Positions 16,289-23,241 of a stretch of DNA of 64,000 bases are shown here, one piece after another. The DNA is from Mixta calida. Its GTDB lineage: Bacteria; Pseudomonadota; Gammaproteobacteria; Enterobacterales; Enterobacteriaceae. The position numbers were made by a program, and so were the translations under genes. The stretch is taken from contig NZ_CP026378.1 of assembly GCF_002953215.1 (NCBI RefSeq), forward strand, positions 3,764,540-3,828,539. Direction: 5' to 3'. Every line of letters starts with the position of its first letter. Within the stretch, counting starts at the first letter, position 1. The notes under the pieces are model-generated. The model searched no databases, was not told the DNA's origin, and worked only from the letters and a program-made list of their open reading frames with translations.

Positions 16289-16515
16289 TAGTGCAGCTCC
16301 TGCGATTCGCTTTCATAACGTGTAGCTTCCTGGCGGATAAGCTCTGCTGCCTCAATGCCGTTCAGCCCCTTCTGATGGATATGTAAAGCCAGAGCAACCA
16401 GCCGCTCAGAAACGCGCAGCGCGCGCTCTTTACGTTCCTCGTTACGGGCCTTATTGAGCAGCGCCACCATTGCGTCGGTGTCAGCTTCAAAATTGCGGGT
16501 TTCAATATTTCGCAT
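16288..16515 (-). CDS. DUF2732-like phage protein
   Basis: A 75-residue, highly charged and probably helical protein (MRNIETRNFEADTDAMVALL; RNEERKERALRVSERLVALA) resembling the DUF2732 proteins that stand before the zinc-finger gene in P2-like early operons. GGAGAAAGAG precedes the start. Function is unknown. Confidence 0.7.
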   Translation of the reverse strand: MRNIETRNFEADTDAMVALLNKARNEERKERALRVSERLVALALHIHQKGLNGIEAAELIRQEATRYESESQELH

Positions 16516-16584
16516 TTCTCTTTCTCCATATTTCGGGCAAAAGAATGCCCGGCGGGTTTACGCCTTTAATTAATTCAGGGTTAT

Positions 16585-16968
16585 TTATTCAGGAATAAAA
16601 CAGTCTGCTGTTGAAAACTGACGCGGTAATATCCGTCCCCAGCGCGCAACCTTATTCATTGCGATAATGATTTTTTCACGGCGGCGCTCGTCGAAATACT
16701 CAAACGGCTTGCCGATTTCATCAGCTTTGAAAGTGCCCGGCGCTTCGCGGTTCGCCAGCGTCAGCACGCAAAACTTAAAGTCTTCGTTCTGCCGGTTGAA
16801 ATAATTCAGCGCCGGATTGCTGTTTGCCTTAAGCAGCTGTCGCCACGTTTTCCGAAACTCATCAAACGTCATTGTTTCGACTTTATCCGCGCGGGCATGT
16901 ACCAGACGAATTTCGGTAAAACGTGCCGGTGCGGTTTTTTCTGTTACAGCGAGTGCAAGATTATTCAT
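16585..16968 (-). CDS. Conserved P2-like early protein (DUF5347-like)
   Basis: A 127-residue protein without a catalytic motif that I recognise; it contains TFDEFRKTWRQLLKANSNP and KPFEYFDERRREKI. Similar proteins occur between the fil and DUF2732 genes of P2-like prophages and have been called DUF5347; this name is from memory. AGGTGG before ATG 16968 supports that start; a GTG at 16977 would add three residues. It overlaps the next upstream gene by eight bases. Confidence 0.6.
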   Translation of the reverse strand: MNNLALAVTEKTAPARFTEIRLVHARADKVETMTFDEFRKTWRQLLKANSNPALNYFNRQNEDFKFCVLTLANREAPGTFKADEIGKPFEYFDERRREKIIIAMNKVARWGRILPRQFSTADCFIPE

Positions 16969-17158
16969 ACCAACCACCTATGAAACTTTTGAGGCGACCA
17001 ATCATGCCTGGGCGCTTCGTTGATAATGCGCGCAACAGCTGCTGCTGATTGTTGCTGGGATGCCAGCGTGTGCCGTCGTTCCCCATAATCCAGCCATGAC
17101 CGTAAGATGGTGACTGGCTCTGCCGCTTAAGGAGCGGCGCGACCGAAAAAGGCATCAT
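16961..17158 (-). CDS. Fil-like (DUF2724) small phage protein
   Basis: A 65-residue basic protein with the stretch YGHGWIMGNDGTRWHPSNNQ, which resembles the Fil proteins of 186-like phages. In phage 186, Fil blocks host cell division when overproduced. It stands directly after cII, the place of fil in 186. The likeness is judged by eye and is modest. Confidence 0.55.
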   Translation of the reverse strand: MMPFSVAPLLKRQSQSPSYGHGWIMGNDGTRWHPSNNQQQLLRALSTKRPGMIGRLKSFIGGWYE

Positions 17159-17162
17159 TCCC

Positions 17163-17672
17163 TCAGCTCATACCAATTGTTGCGCCAATTCCGCTAATCG
17201 CATCAACAGTGGAGGCCATTGCAGGATTTGACTGAATACGCGCCTGGACAGCCAGCGCAGCCAATGTGAGACAGCGAATGCCGTTATTGACGTTCTGCAA
17301 CAGACCGCGCTTGCAGTTATGGGTCAGTTGAACGCCAGGCAAAGCGCCTGCTGCAAGCTGCCCAATTTCGGCTGTTGCTTTCATCACGTAATGCGGCAGC
17401 TTTTCTTTAGCCATCTCGTTAACAGGTACGCAGGGCAGGCATTGTAATTGTGCCAGCGCGCCGTCAATCAGCGTTGGGTCTTCGGTTAGATCGGTCAGGG
17501 TTAGCATCTCAGCGACAGTAAGCTGATGAACCTGCTCCGGGTTGAGCTTGTTGCGAAGTGTCTGCACTTTCATACCAGCCCGTTGTGCCAGCACATTCAT
17601 GTTGTGCGTGAGCGCAAACTTGCGACAGGCGCTTTCAAAGTGTTGTTGGGTGGTAATCTGAAAATCAAACAT
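17163..17672 (-). CDS. CII-like lysogeny regulator
   Basis: A 169-residue protein of the phage CII regulatory family (CP76, as in 186). The N-terminal part has a helix-turn-helix, NMNVLAQRAGMKVQTLRNKL, followed by HQLTVAEMLTLTDLTEDPTL. In 186, CII activates a promoter that gives a first burst of CI. AAGGAGA lies seven bases before the ATG. It is the second gene of the lytic early transcript, after cox. Confidence 0.88.
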   Translation of the reverse strand: MFDFQITTQQHFESACRKFALTHNMNVLAQRAGMKVQTLRNKLNPEQVHQLTVAEMLTLTDLTEDPTLIDGALAQLQCLPCVPVNEMAKEKLPHYVMKATAEIGQLAAGALPGVQLTHNCKRGLLQNVNNGIRCLTLAALAVQARIQSNPAMASTVDAISGIGATIGMS

Positions 17673-17702
17673 GTGCGAATCTCCTTATTCACTTAATGTG
17701 AA

Positions 17703-17966
17703 TTAACCACCGATAATGAGCTGAAAACGAGAATGCCCCAACGCTTTGCGCAACTGCTCTTCTTTCCAGCGAGCGTAATAAATTCGAATCGGGCTGCCAG
17801 CTTTAGAGCAGCCTTTAGGGATGGTGCGGGTTTCGATTGGTAATTTGGGGTTGTCTCCAGTCGTCCAGCGGTAAACTGTGCGAACAGAGACACCCTCTAA
17901 CTTGGCGAACTCTTTAGTAGTAACAATCGGCGCGGGAACCGTGAAGATTGCGATTTCAGAAGCCAT
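17703..17966 (-). CDS. Cox/Apl-type regulator and excisionase
   Basis: An 87-residue protein with a MerR/excisionase-like helix-turn-helix (VTTKEFAKLEGVSVRTVYRW). In P2 (Cox) and 186 (Apl) this protein both represses the lysogenic promoter and bends attP for excision. It is divergent from CI. Three TGCCA repeats on one face of the helix lie in the gap between them, and a similar array is near att, both fitting targets of such a protein. Confidence 0.85.
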   Translation of the reverse strand: MASEIAIFTVPAPIVTTKEFAKLEGVSVRTVYRWTTGDNPKLPIETRTIPKGCSKAGSPIRIYYARWKEEQLRKALGHSRFQLIIGG

Positions 17967-18003
17967 ATAGCATCATTCCTCTTTTGGGGTTTGTGACATT
18001 GTT

Positions 18004-18029
18004 TGCCAAAGTCTTGCCATCATTTGCCA
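18004..18029. promoter_or_regulatory. Phased TGCCA repeats in the lysis/lysogeny switch
   Basis: TGCCA occurs at 18004, 18015 and 18025, spaced 11 and 10 bases, in the 123-base gap between cox and CI. The helical spacing suggests a cooperative regulator, Cox/Apl or CI. A mirror array, TGGCA with the same 11 and 10 spacing, lies before the attachment site. Confidence 0.6.
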
Positions 18030-18089
18030 CCGTTAACAGCGATATTAATATTATTTTTAATATCACGCAACTAAGGAATATTAACTTTA

Positions 18090-18662
18090 ATGTTGGATGC
18101 TAATTTTGATAACTCGGCGTTACTAAATCGGATTTGCGAGGTTTATGGTTTTACTCAGAAAATTCAACTAGCTAACCACTTTAAAATCGCCGCCAGTTCC
18201 TTACAAAACCGCTATACGCGCGGCAATCTGTCTTATGACCTTGCAGTACTCTGCGCCCTTGAAACCGGCGCTGATATCAAGTGGCTTATGACTGGCGAAG
18301 GTAAGAGGGGTCATTCATCTGAAGAATCCAACACCTTAGCTCAACTCAACAAGTTCACTTTAAGTGAAGGCAGACTTACTGAAGTTGGTATTTTGCATAT
18401 CGATTATGGGTTGTTTGGGAGGCTGTTAAAAAACGCTTTATGCGTCATGAGCGAAAGTAAAAGCTATATCGTAGAGAAAGAGGCATCGCTAGCGGACGGC
18501 TTGTGGCTTGTTGATGTAGAAAGCTCGGTTAGCCTCAGAGAACTAACCGTTCTTCCAGGCAAAAAGCTTCATGTTGCAGGCGGTAAAATTGCCTTTGAGT
18601 GCAGCATGGATGAGATCAAGATGCTGGGTCGCGTTATTGGTGTTTACAGTGAGGTGGCTTAA
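18090..18662 (+). CDS. CI repressor (186 type)
   Basis: A 190-residue repressor of the 186 CI family. The first 70 residues hold the DNA-binding domain (ICEVYGFTQKIQLANHFKIA ... SLQNRYTRGNLSYDLAVLCA); the rest is the oligomerisation domain. I see no Ala-Gly cleavage site or Ser/Lys pair of the S24 proteases, so it should not cleave itself with RecA, in line with 186, where a separate SOS-made protein inactivates CI. It is coupled to int through TAATG, so lysogens should make both proteins. Confidence 0.9.
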   Translation: MLDANFDNSALLNRICEVYGFTQKIQLANHFKIAASSLQNRYTRGNLSYDLAVLCALETGADIKWLMTGEGKRGHSSEESNTLAQLNKFTLSEGRLTEVGILHIDYGLFGRLLKNALCVMSESKSYIVEKEASLADGLWLVDVESSVSLRELTVLPGKKLHVAGGKIAFECSMDEIKMLGRVIGVYSEVA

Positions 18663-19699
18663 TGGCAATTCGCAAACTTCCAGAGGGGGGCTGGCTTAGT
18701 GAGCTATACCCTAACGGTGCGAAAGGAAAACGCATCCGCAAAAAGTTTGCGACAAAAGGCGAGGCTTTAGCTTATGAGCAGCATGCAGTTCAGTTACCGT
18801 GGAACGAGGAGCAAACAGACCGGCGTACATTAAAAGATTTGATTACGTCTTGGTATAGCGCTCATGGCATCACTCTCAAAGATGGGGAAAAGCGCCAGCT
18901 CGCAATGCTTCATGCTTTCGAATGTATGGGGGAACCACTTGCTGTTGATTTTGATGCGCAGATGTTTTCCCGATATAGAGAGCGTCGATTGAAAGGAGAT
19001 TTTGCTCGTTCAAGTCGCGTGAAAGAAGTCTCCCCCCGCACGTTAAACCTAGAGCTGGCCTACTTTCGCGCTGTATTTAACGAACTTGGTCGGCTTGGTG
19101 AGTGGAAAGGCGAGAATCCATTAAGGCACATCCGCCCGTTCCGAACTGAAGAAAGTGAAATGGCCTGGCTAACTCATTCTCAGATAGCTCACCTGCTAGC
19201 TGAATGTCGGAATAGCGATCAGGCAGATTTGGAAACGGTAGTTAAGATTTGCCTTGCTACAGGTGCAAGATGGTCAGAAGCCGAGGGGCTGAAAAAAAGT
19301 CAGATTTCTAAATACAAAATTACCTATATAAAAACTAAAGGCCGCAAAAACCGAACAGTCCCCATCACAGAATCAATTTATAGGATCATTCCTGAAAATA
19401 AAACTGGCAGACTTTTCGCTGATTGTTATGGGGCTTTTCGATCTGCACTCGAAAGAACAGGAATTGAATTACCAGCCGGTCAACTTACCCACGTGCTGCG
19501 ACATACGTTTGCAAGTCACTTTATGATGAACGGGGGAAACCTTTTAGTTTTGCAGCGGGTATTAGGCCATACAGACATAAAAATGACTATGCGATATGCT
19601 CACTTTGCGCCCGATCATCTAGAAGAGGCAGCGAAGCTAAATCCTTTAGCCCAAAGTGGCGATGAAATGGCGATAGAAATGGCTAATGTTGGCAACTGA
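18662..19699 (+). CDS. int: Integrase, tyrosine recombinase (P2/186 type)
   Basis: A 345-residue tyrosine recombinase. Catalytic residues are visible: Arg in ATGARWSEAE (about 202), His-X-X-Arg in HVLRHTF (about 277-280), His in VLGHTD (about 303) and the nucleophile Tyr312 in MRYAHF. An N-terminal AP2-like DNA-binding domain (GWLSELYPNGAKGKRIRKKF) contacts arm sites. The att core begins 72 bases after its stop codon. It is the second gene of the CI operon. Its last codons overlap phased TGGC repeats that may be arm-type sites. Confidence 0.95.
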   Translation: MAIRKLPEGGWLSELYPNGAKGKRIRKKFATKGEALAYEQHAVQLPWNEEQTDRRTLKDLITSWYSAHGITLKDGEKRQLAMLHAFECMGEPLAVDFDAQMFSRYRERRLKGDFARSSRVKEVSPRTLNLELAYFRAVFNELGRLGEWKGENPLRHIRPFRTEESEMAWLTHSQIAHLLAECRNSDQADLETVVKICLATGARWSEAEGLKKSQISKYKITYIKTKGRKNRTVPITESIYRIIPENKTGRLFADCYGAFRSALERTGIELPAGQLTHVLRHTFASHFMMNGGNLLVLQRVLGHTDIKMTMRYAHFAPDHLEEAAKLNPLAQSGDEMAIEMANVGN

Positions 19700-19715
19700 A
19701 TGGCATATGTTGGCA
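19657..19715. promoter_or_regulatory. Phased TGGC repeats beside att (arm/excisionase sites)
   Basis: TGGC occurs at 19657, 19668, 19680, 19690, 19701 and 19711, about one helical turn apart; the last three read TGGCA, the complement of the TGCCA units in the cox-CI gap. ATGTTGGCAAC is repeated exactly at 19685-19695 and 19707-19717. In 186, Apl binds both the switch and the att region, so these are candidate Cox/Apl sites. Confidence 0.55.
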
Positions 19716-19771
19716 ACATATGTCATTGAAAATAAACGCAAGTTATTGTTTTTCTGTTGCTTATCAAATTT

Positions 19772-19816
19772 CTCATAATCGCTTGGTCGTTGGTTCAAAC
19801 CCAACAGGGGCCACCA
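19772..19816 (+). other. att core: 3' fragment of tRNA-Ile2 (CAU)
   Basis: These 45 bases correspond to the anticodon-to-CCA part of ileX/ileY type tRNA-Ile2: CTCATAATCG (anticodon stem-loop with CAT), a TGGTTCAA T-arm, and the 3' end GGGGCCACCA. No 5' half of a tRNA precedes it, only phage DNA, so this is the duplicated end left by integration. The intact tRNA should lie at the other prophage end. As I recall, phage 186 uses the tRNA-Ile2 gene ileY, and E. coli ileX lies not far from fadH. Confidence 0.85.
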
Positions 19817-19842
19817 AATTTTAGCTGTTAAATCAGCGCGTT

Positions 19843-19869
19843 AAAGCCACCTTTCGAGGTGGTTTTTTC
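19843..19869 (+). terminator. Terminator of the tRNA unit
   Basis: CCACCT-TTCG-AGGTGG, flanked by AAAG and a T6 run, forms a compact stem-loop 27 bases after the tRNA CCA end. It was presumably the terminator of the host tRNA gene before the prophage came in. Confidence 0.8.
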
Positions 19870-20589
19870 TTTTCGTACTGCCCAGTGACCCTTTTTTGCC
19901 CCAGTGTTGCGTAAGTTTTCCGATAGCAGCCTGAAATACTCCCGTTCTTCGTGATTTTCTCGGCTGGCTAACAATATTTTCGCTTCGCAACAGATTTCAG
20001 TTTCACCAGCACGTGAAAGCCGCGCCGCGCCACGCCTGCCATCCTTTCAGATCGTCCGGCGGCCTCACACAATTCAGCTCCAAGTAAAATTAACTTTCCC
20101 ATATAAATCATTAAATTAATTTCCCAGCAGTCCAAAGGCGATCCGGTTTACTGAAAAAAGTGAAATTTATTTCACACATTACAGTTGCGGTTTTTCAGCA
20201 GGAAGCCCGGCGGCGCGGGCTGATGGGGGCGTTTTGTAAAAAAGAAAACTAAAATAATTTTTCTGATGCAAAACCCGCAGGCGGATGCGGTGTAGCGCCG
20301 ATTTGATGAGCGAAGCAATTATTTTTCCGGTGCAATAATATATCCTGCGCCACTCTGGGCGCGTGATCGTATTGAAATGCGGGATTGAGTTCGATTTTAC
20401 GTAGCGTTGTGGCCATTCTGTGGGGTCTGGTAAGGGCTTTGACTACCGCCGTGATGCTAAAAGCTACTTAGCATTAAATGACAAAGATCCTTTCCAAAAC
20501 CAAGCGACTTCGTTATTCTTTCGGAATCCTTCCACTTGTAATGGAAGCACATAACAAGTAATGAGACATTTCAGAGATTCCGCCAATTT
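19870..20589. other. Gene-free stretch
   Basis: No frame in these 720 bases has a convincing start and family likeness. Base composition is mixed, with AT-rich patches near 20090-20170 and 20230-20340. It may hold remains of earlier insertions at the tRNA site and the promoter of the truncated gene that follows. Confidence 0.6.
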
Positions 20590-20807
20590 ATGGAAGATTT
20601 ATCTTTAGCTCCCGGTTCGACCTTTGAGCCAGCTCCAGCTGCAAGCATGGGAGCAACCGACCTGATCCATCTGAAAGAATGCCTGCGCATTGAAGTGATT
20701 AGCCGTGATGGTAAAAAGCCGTTCAGCTGGAGTAAGGCCGTGCACCGCTGCATTACAAGTCCAACACGTCGTTTTTATTTTTGGTGGCGTATAGCATCAT
20801 GGCTGCA
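20590..20807 (+). pseudogene. 5' fragment, serine acetyltransferase-like, cut by IS1
   Basis: About 73 residues are left, from ATG 20590 to the IS1 edge (LIHLKECLRIEVISRDGKK, then TSPTRRFYFWWRIASWLQ). The stretch from about residue 20 resembles the N-terminus of CysE-like serine or sugar O-acetyltransferases found in enterobacterial polysaccharide loci. The left-handed beta-helix that would hold the active site is missing. The frame enters IS1 and stops seven codons later. The family assignment is by eye and weak. Confidence 0.5.
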
Positions 20808-20822
20808 GGTAATGGTCCCAAC

Positions 20823-21326
20823 TTATTGATAGTGTTTTATGTTCAGATAATGCCCGATGACTTTATCATGCAGCTCCACCGATTTTGAGAACGACAGCGA
20901 CTTCCGTCCCAGCCTTGCCAGATGCTGCCTCAGATTCAGGTTATGCCGCTCAATTCGCTGCGTATATCGCTTGCTGATTACGTGCAGCTTTCCCTTCAGG
21001 CGGGATTCATACAGCGGCCAGCCATCCGTCATCCATATCACCACGTCAAAGGGTGACAGCAGGCTCATAAGACGACCCAGCGTCGCCATAGTGCGTTCAC
21101 CGAATACGTGCGCAACAACCGTCTTCCGGAGCCTGTCATACGCGTAAAACAGCCAGCGCTGGCGCGATTTAGCCCCGACGTAGCCCCACTGTTCGTCCAT
21201 TTCCGCGCAGACGATGACGTCACTGCCCGGCTGTATGCGCGAGGTTACCGACTGCGGCCTGAGTTTTTTAAGTGACGTAAAATCGTGTTGAGGCCAACGC
21301 CCATAATGCGGGCGGTTGCCCGGCAT
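20823..21326 (-). CDS. insB: IS1 transposase, InsB frame
   Basis: The 167-codon second frame of IS1. It carries the catalytic DDE part ([58 protein letters not shown]). The active transposase InsAB' is made by a -1 shift from insA, so this frame is not expected to be made alone. Confidence 0.95.
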   Translation of the reverse strand: MPGNRPHYGRWPQHDFTSLKKLRPQSVTSRIQPGSDVIVCAEMDEQWGYVGAKSRQRWLFYAYDRLRKTVVAHVFGERTMATLGRLMSLLSPFDVVIWMTDGWPLYESRLKGKLHVISKRYTQRIERHNLNLRQHLARLGRKSLSFSKSVELHDKVIGHYLNIKHYQ

Positions 21327-21520
21327 CCAACGCCATTCATGGCCATATCAATGATTTTCTGGTGCGTACCGGGTTGAGAAGCGGTGTAAGTGAACTGCAG
21401 TTGCCATGTTTTACGGCAGTGAGAGCAGAGATAGCGCTGATGTCCGGCAGTGCTTTTGCCGTTACGCACCACCCCGTCAGTAGCTGAACAGGAGGGACAG
21501 GTGATAGAAACAGAAGCCAC
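21245..21520 (-). CDS. insA: IS1 repressor / transposase N-terminus InsA
   Basis: A 91-residue protein with a zinc finger ([30 protein letters not shown]) and a helix-turn-helix ([20 protein letters not shown]). InsA alone binds the inverted repeats and represses transposition. The slippery heptamer AAAAAAC, read on the minus strand at 21263-21269, joins it to insB by -1 frameshifting. The frame is intact. Confidence 0.95.
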   Translation of the reverse strand: MASVSITCPSCSATDGVVRNGKSTAGHQRYLCSHCRKTWQLQFTYTASQPGTHQKIIDMAMNGVGCRATARIMGVGLNTILRHLKNSGRSR

Positions 21521-21575
21521 TGGAGCACCTCAAAAACACCATCATACACTAAATCAGTAAGTTGGCAGCATCACC

Positions 21576-22042
21576 TGGTAGAGGCTAATACCTCATTGAT
21601 AACGCTTACCGATCAGCGCGTTATCTTTCTTGATAAAGGCTTTTGGGGCAGCATAACGCAAGTTGATCTTGCTCTTAAAGATATTGTCAGCGTGAGCGTG
21701 AAAGCCGGTCTGGTATTAGGTGAAATCACCTTCTCAACCAGCGGTCAGAATTACTCGGTCAGTAATATTTTCAAAAGCGCTATTACGCCCTTTAACAATT
21801 TACTTAACAAAGCACGAAACAATTATGCGCCTTCCCGGCCTTTGCCGGAGCCACCGCCTCAGACTGCCGCCACGCCAGCTGCGCCAACCGCAGCACCTGC
21901 GCCCACTGCACCCACTGCACCCACTGCGCCAGAATTCGATGATTTGATATCAAAACTTGAACGTCTGGCTCAGCTTAAAGAAAAAGGCATTTTGACCGAA
22001 GAAGAATTTCTGCAACAGAAGCAGCGCTTATTAAATCGATAA
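21576..22042 (+). pseudogene. 3' fragment of a PH-domain/SHOCT protein, cut by IS1
   Basis: The frame runs out of IS1 without its own good start (TTG 21596 is the first candidate). It encodes the end of a bacterial PH domain (LTDQRVIFLDKGFWG; ITFSTSGQNYSVSNIF), a Pro/Ala/Thr linker with a short TAP repeat, and a C-terminal SHOCT helix pair (LERLAQLKEKGILTEEEFLQ). Such proteins are common; their role is unclear. The N-terminal part is missing. The junction with IS1 matches the loss seen on the other side. Confidence 0.75.
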
Positions 22043-22135
22043 TTCAGCCAACGTGGTTGGCTGGTTGAAACGTAGCGCAAAATGTTTTTTACGCATTAAG
22101 CGTTCCTGACGCGCCGGTCTGTAAAATGCTTTTCG

Positions 22136-22151
22136 GGCGCTCATGAGCGCC
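22136..22151. repeat. 16-bp perfect palindrome
   Basis: GGCGCTCATGAGCGCC lies in the 227-base gap between the PH/SHOCT fragment and the convergent acetyltransferase gene. It could be a weak terminator, since TCTTCTTTA follows. No protein site is recognised. Confidence 0.4.
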
Positions 22152-22269
22152 TCTTCTTTATTAATTTTCAACCCAGCCCCCTTCCCTGTGGCTGCGTTTC
22201 TCCACCAGTGCCGGAACAGACTTCATCTCGCTTTCAGAAGCGCCGCTCAAAAGCCAATGAAATAACCTT

Positions 22270-22800
22270 TCAGCCCAGCGTCAATTCTGTTCTCAGCAGC
22301 CCAAACACCCAGTCATCCTGCCAGCGGCCGTGCAGATGATAGTTTTCGCGCAGCACCCCTTCCAGCCGGAAGCCCGCTTTTTCCAGCACCGCTTTCGAGG
22401 CGTGGTTGCCCACGGTGACGGAGGCAGTGAGCTTGCGGAAATCCAATGCGAACGCCAGCTGGCACACCGCACGCAGCGATTCGGCGCCGTAGCCTTTGCC
22501 CTGAAAAGCAGCGGCGAGCAGAAAACCCACCTCGGCGATGCCGTGTTCACGATCGACAAAGCCGGTAACGCCGACCGGATCGCCGGAGGTCTTTTCGCGC
22601 ATCACCAGACAGAGCCAGTGCTTACTGCCCGGCTGCCAGCGCGGGAGGCGTACGTCAAAAGCATGGCGGCGAATGATCCCGGCGTCGTGCACGTCGCTGA
22701 CGAAACGCATCACCGCTTCATCCTGATACAACGACAGGAAAAAAGGCCAGTCATCTTCCATGATGGGCTGATAACGCAGGCGGGAAGAATCGATATGCAT
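22270..22800 (-). CDS. GNAT family N-acetyltransferase (RimJ/RimL-like)
   Basis: A 176-residue acetyltransferase. The GNAT core is clear: VGFVDREHGIAEVGFLLAAA, then the acetyl-CoA loop FQGKGYGAESLRAVCQLAF and the family ending VGNHASKAVLEKAGFRLEGV with LRENYHLHGRWQDDWVFGLL. This pattern is the RimJ/RimL type that acetylates protein N-termini or small molecules; the substrate cannot be told. The start MHIDSSRLRYQP fits the family; the frame is open 30 codons further up but without likeness. It stands alone, divergent from the next gene. Confidence 0.85.
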   Translation of the reverse strand: MHIDSSRLRYQPIMEDDWPFFLSLYQDEAVMRFVSDVHDAGIIRRHAFDVRLPRWQPGSKHWLCLVMREKTSGDPVGVTGFVDREHGIAEVGFLLAAAFQGKGYGAESLRAVCQLAFALDFRKLTASVTVGNHASKAVLEKAGFRLEGVLRENYHLHGRWQDDWVFGLLRTELTLG

Positions 22801-22983
22801 GAATTTACCTGTATTACTGGACTGAAGAAGACCATAGCAAAAATCGTCCCGGCGACCTGCCTTTTTCCGAAGCCGGAAGCCGCAGAACAAAATACCGGCG
22901 CTTATGGCGTCTGTTTATACGATTGAAAAATGCGCAGCGGCGTATGATAACAGACAGTAAATTTTGTTCCCGCCGGAGTGGTT

Positions 22984-23196
22984 ATGTCTGAGAAAGATCC
23001 TGTTGTTGAACGCCTGTCGCTGGAACTGCTGGCGCTGCGCCAAATTGTCCAGATGCTGATTACCTTTGGTAATATGCCGACGGGCGGCAAGCTGAATAAA
23101 TATCTGGAAAACCTGGCCAGCGAAGTTGAGCATCGCGACGGCCGCGAAGCGAATAAAGCGATCGCCGACGTGATCCGTACCTATATTCGCTCTTAA
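22984..23196 (+). CDS. Small conserved protein, DUF2594-like
   Basis: A 70-residue, mostly helical protein (SEKDPVVERLSLELLALRQI; YLENLASEVEHRDGREANKA). Its size and the pattern of the two helices recall the YecF/DUF2594 family, but the match is only by eye. The ATG at 22984 is chosen; a GTG two codons earlier is also possible. It is followed by a good terminator and then by a convergent gene. Function unknown. Confidence 0.65.
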   Translation: MSEKDPVVERLSLELLALRQIVQMLITFGNMPTGGKLNKYLENLASEVEHRDGREANKAIADVIRTYIRS

Positions 23197-23204
23197 TTCT
23201 GACC

Positions 23205-23241
23205 CCGTAGCAGCGCTGATTTGCTGCTGCGGTTTTTTCTT
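23205..23241. terminator. Bidirectional terminator
   Basis: CCGTAGCAGC (23205-23214) pairs with GCTGCTGCGG (23223-23232) and is followed by TTTTTTCTTTT. It ends the small gene at 22984 and touches the stop codon of the diguanylate cyclase on the other strand. Confidence 0.8.

Larger units (their letters stand above)
1..19816. mobile_element. P2/186-type prophage (left end outside window)
   Basis: A contiguous set of P2-family genes fills this interval: A, cos, Q, P, O, N, M, L, X, lysis genes, R, S, V, W, J, I and H, plus a CI-integrase operon at the right end. The order matches P2 and 186 once the linear map is opened at the attachment site. The right boundary is a 45-bp tRNA-Ile2 3' fragment at 19772-19816. 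The F, E, T, U, D and ogr/B genes expected after the fibre are not in the window and should lie to its left. CI in one operon with int, Cox/Apl and CII make the switch region 186-like. Only the J-I junction looks damaged. Confidence 0.95.
20808..21575 (-). mobile_element. IS1 element
   Basis: Complete 768-bp IS1. The left inverted repeat reads GGTGATGCTGCCAACTTACT inward from 21575 and the right repeat GGTAATGGTCCCAACTTATT from 20808. It carries insA and insB. The sequence is nearly the same as enteric IS1 copies that I remember, so arrival was recent. The flanks, ATGGCTGCA on the left and TGGTAGAGG on the right, are not a target duplication. Confidence 0.97.

Noticed and set aside
19772..19816. 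Intact tRNA gene
   Set aside because: Only the anticodon-to-3' part is present; the sequence before it does not form a D-arm or acceptor strand.
20807..21576. Possible IS1 target duplication
   Set aside because: ATGGCTGCA and TGGTAGAGG flank the element; no 8- to 10-base match could be aligned.
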